Source of the DNA: Bryobacterales bacterium
GTDB lineage: Bacteria > Acidobacteriota > Terriglobia > Bryobacterales > Bryobacteraceae
Assembly: GCA_020853155.1 (NCBI GenBank)
Contig: JADYZL010000284.1
Coordinates: 1-6,661 of the forward strand
Reading direction: 5' to 3'
Length of the DNA stretch: 6,661 nucleotides
A program made the translations under genes and the position numbers. This document shows, piece after piece, positions 5,583 through 6,661 of the stretch. Numbering within the stretch: the stretch's first letter is position 1; each line of letters starts with the position of its first letter. The notes below the pieces were generated by a model, which did not search any database, had not been told where the DNA came from, and was given only the letters and a program-made list of their open reading frames with translations.

Positions 5583-6661
5583 CAGGACACCAACTTCTGG
5601 TTGAGTCTCTTTGTCGCGACCGCAAACACCGCGACAGCATAAACCGCCAGCAACAGCAGTGGTAGCCAGAGAATCTGTGTTCCGATGCCCTTCAGGAAGA
5701 TCCCCTGGAGGACAGCAATGAAATAGCGCGATGGCACGATATAGGTGAACACTTGAATCACCGGGGGCATGTTCTCGATGGCGTAGAGGAATCCCGAGAG
5801 CAGAAACGACGGCAGGAACGACGTGAGGATGCCCATCTGGTAAGCCAGCAGTTGCGTGCGCGCGAGAGCGGAGATCAACAGACCCCAGCACAAAGATCCG
5901 AACAGAAACACAAACACGCTAAGAGCGAGAAGCCCTAGGCTGCCTCGCAGAGGGACGCCAAACGCAAAGCGCCCAAGCAGCACGGCTACCGCCGCATCGG
6001 CCACGCCGATTGCGAAGAAAGCCGCCATCTTCCCGAGAACGAGTTCCGCCGGGCGCAACGGCGTGGAGAGCAGCAATTCCATGTTGCCCATCTCCCACTC
6101 GCGCGCGATGGTGAGCGAGGTCAGGAGCGCCGCGATCACCTGAAGGATCACCGCAATCAAGCCCGGCACAATGAAGTTCTTGGATGCCAGTTCGCTGTTG
6201 TACCAAACGCGGGATTCCATCTCGACCGGCATCCGTAGCGGGCCGGCTCCATGGGCGTCGGCAAACTTGGCCTGCAACCGCGAACTGTAACCGGTGATGA
6301 CGCCCTGGGCGTAGCCGATGGCAAGGCTCGCCGTGTTTGAATCGCTCCCATCCACGAGCACCTGCACTTCCGCCTCTTCTCCTCGCAAGATCTGGCGGGA
6401 GAAATCGGTTGGAATCACGATCGCCATCAGGACCGTTCCACGATCGATGGCTTCTTCGATGGAAGCATAGCTGGAGACAACATCCACCACTTCAAAAAAA
6501 CGAGACCCGCGCAGGGACGCAATCAGGTCGCGGCTCTCGACGGATCGGCTCACGTCATAGACCATCGTGGGCACGCGGTCCACGTCGAGCGAGAGCGCGT
6601 AGCCAAAGAGCAGCAGCATGATCAGCGGTATTGCCAGCGCCATGATGAGGCTGCGCGGGTC
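5582..6661 (-). CDS. ABC-2 type transporter permease (YbhS/YhhJ-like), 5' end outside window
   Basis: This permease is partial. The visible 359 residues begin at DPRSLIMALAIP, open to the window edge, and run to the TGA at 5582-5584. An internal ATG at 6643 is not the real start, because the conserved DPR that precedes TM1 is still in frame at the edge. By family comparison about 20-25 N-terminal residues are missing. The layout (visible numbering) is TM1 about 5-24, an extracytoplasmic domain about 25-163 (ILRGEEAEVQVLVDG and DSNTAS), then TM2 about 164-186. The motif REWEMGNMELLLSTPLRPAE (187-206) follows, with TM segments near 211-230, 242-264, 274-292 and 330-349. It shares the same periplasmic block and architecture with the downstream permease, and the two probably form a heterodimeric channel. 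The pair resembles ybhS-ybhR, so an ATPase and a HlyD-type fusion protein would be expected upstream on this strand, outside the window. Confidence 0.92.
   Translation of the reverse strand, partial: DPRSLIMALAIPLIMLLLFGYALSLDVDRVPTMVYDVSRSVESRDLIASLRGSRFFEVVDVVSSYASIEEAIDRGTVLMAIVIPTDFSRQILRGEEAEVQVLVDGSDSNTASLAIGYAQGVITGYSSRLQAKFADAHGAGPLRMPVEMESRVWYNSELASKNFIVPGLIAVILQVIAALLTSLTIAREWEMGNMELLLSTPLRPAELVLGKMAAFFAIGVADAAVAVLLGRFAFGVPLRGSLGLLALSVFVFLFGSLCWGLLISALARTQLLAYQMGILTSFLPSFLLSGFLYAIENMPPVIQVFTYIVPSRYFIAVLQGIFLKGIGTQILWLPLLLLAVYAVAVFAVATKRLNQKLVS

Noticed and set aside
5583..5891. Upstream in-frame extension of the second permease
   Set aside because: It overlaps the conserved C-terminal membrane region of the first permease in another frame. 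The ABC-2 N-terminus starts at 5582.

Overview
This 6.66 kb window of GC-rich DNA looks like ordinary bacterial chromosome. The coding is dense, with overlapping gene junctions and strong third-position GC bias. It fits a member of the Acidobacteriota (Solibacter/Bryobacter-like): a sucD-ndk pair sits beside a secreted DUF4440/NTF2-like protein and a Planctomycete-type cytochrome c plus SUMF1-like protein, a combination I associate with that phylum and with Planctomycetes/Verrucomicrobia. The taxonomy is inferred from gene content only; there is no rRNA or other phylogenetic marker here.

Left block (9-1367, + strand): sucD (succinyl-CoA synthetase alpha subunit) and ndk (nucleoside diphosphate kinase) overlap by ATGA and end at a very strong intrinsic terminator. 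The operon probably begins upstream with sucC, outside the window. A second, separate hairpin lies 2 bases after the terminator T-tract.

Middle block (1469-4400, + strand): a small secreted SnoaL/DUF4440-type protein, then a 105-base gap. Next comes an exported protein that joins an N-terminal c-type cytochrome motif to a C-terminal formylglycine-generating-enzyme-like (SUMF1) domain, and then an ApbE-type FAD:protein FMN transferase whose start overlaps the preceding stop by 8 bases. Together the last two look like a periplasmic redox or cofactor-related pair. The SUMF1-like domain lacks the two catalytic cysteines of true formylglycine-generating enzymes.

Right block (4413-6661, - strand): two consecutive ABC-2 type permeases of the YbhS/YbhR/YhhJ type, joined by a TGATG stop/start overlap. 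They are transcribed toward apbE, and only 12 bases separate the converging stop codons. The upstream permease runs off the window edge. By family precedent an ATPase and a HlyD-like membrane fusion protein would lie beyond it, but they are not visible.

I found no mobile element, CRISPR array, tRNA or rRNA. No intergenic stretch exceeds about 170 bases. I see no convincing previously undescribed system. The cytochrome/SUMF1-like/ApbE pair is the part most worth a second look.
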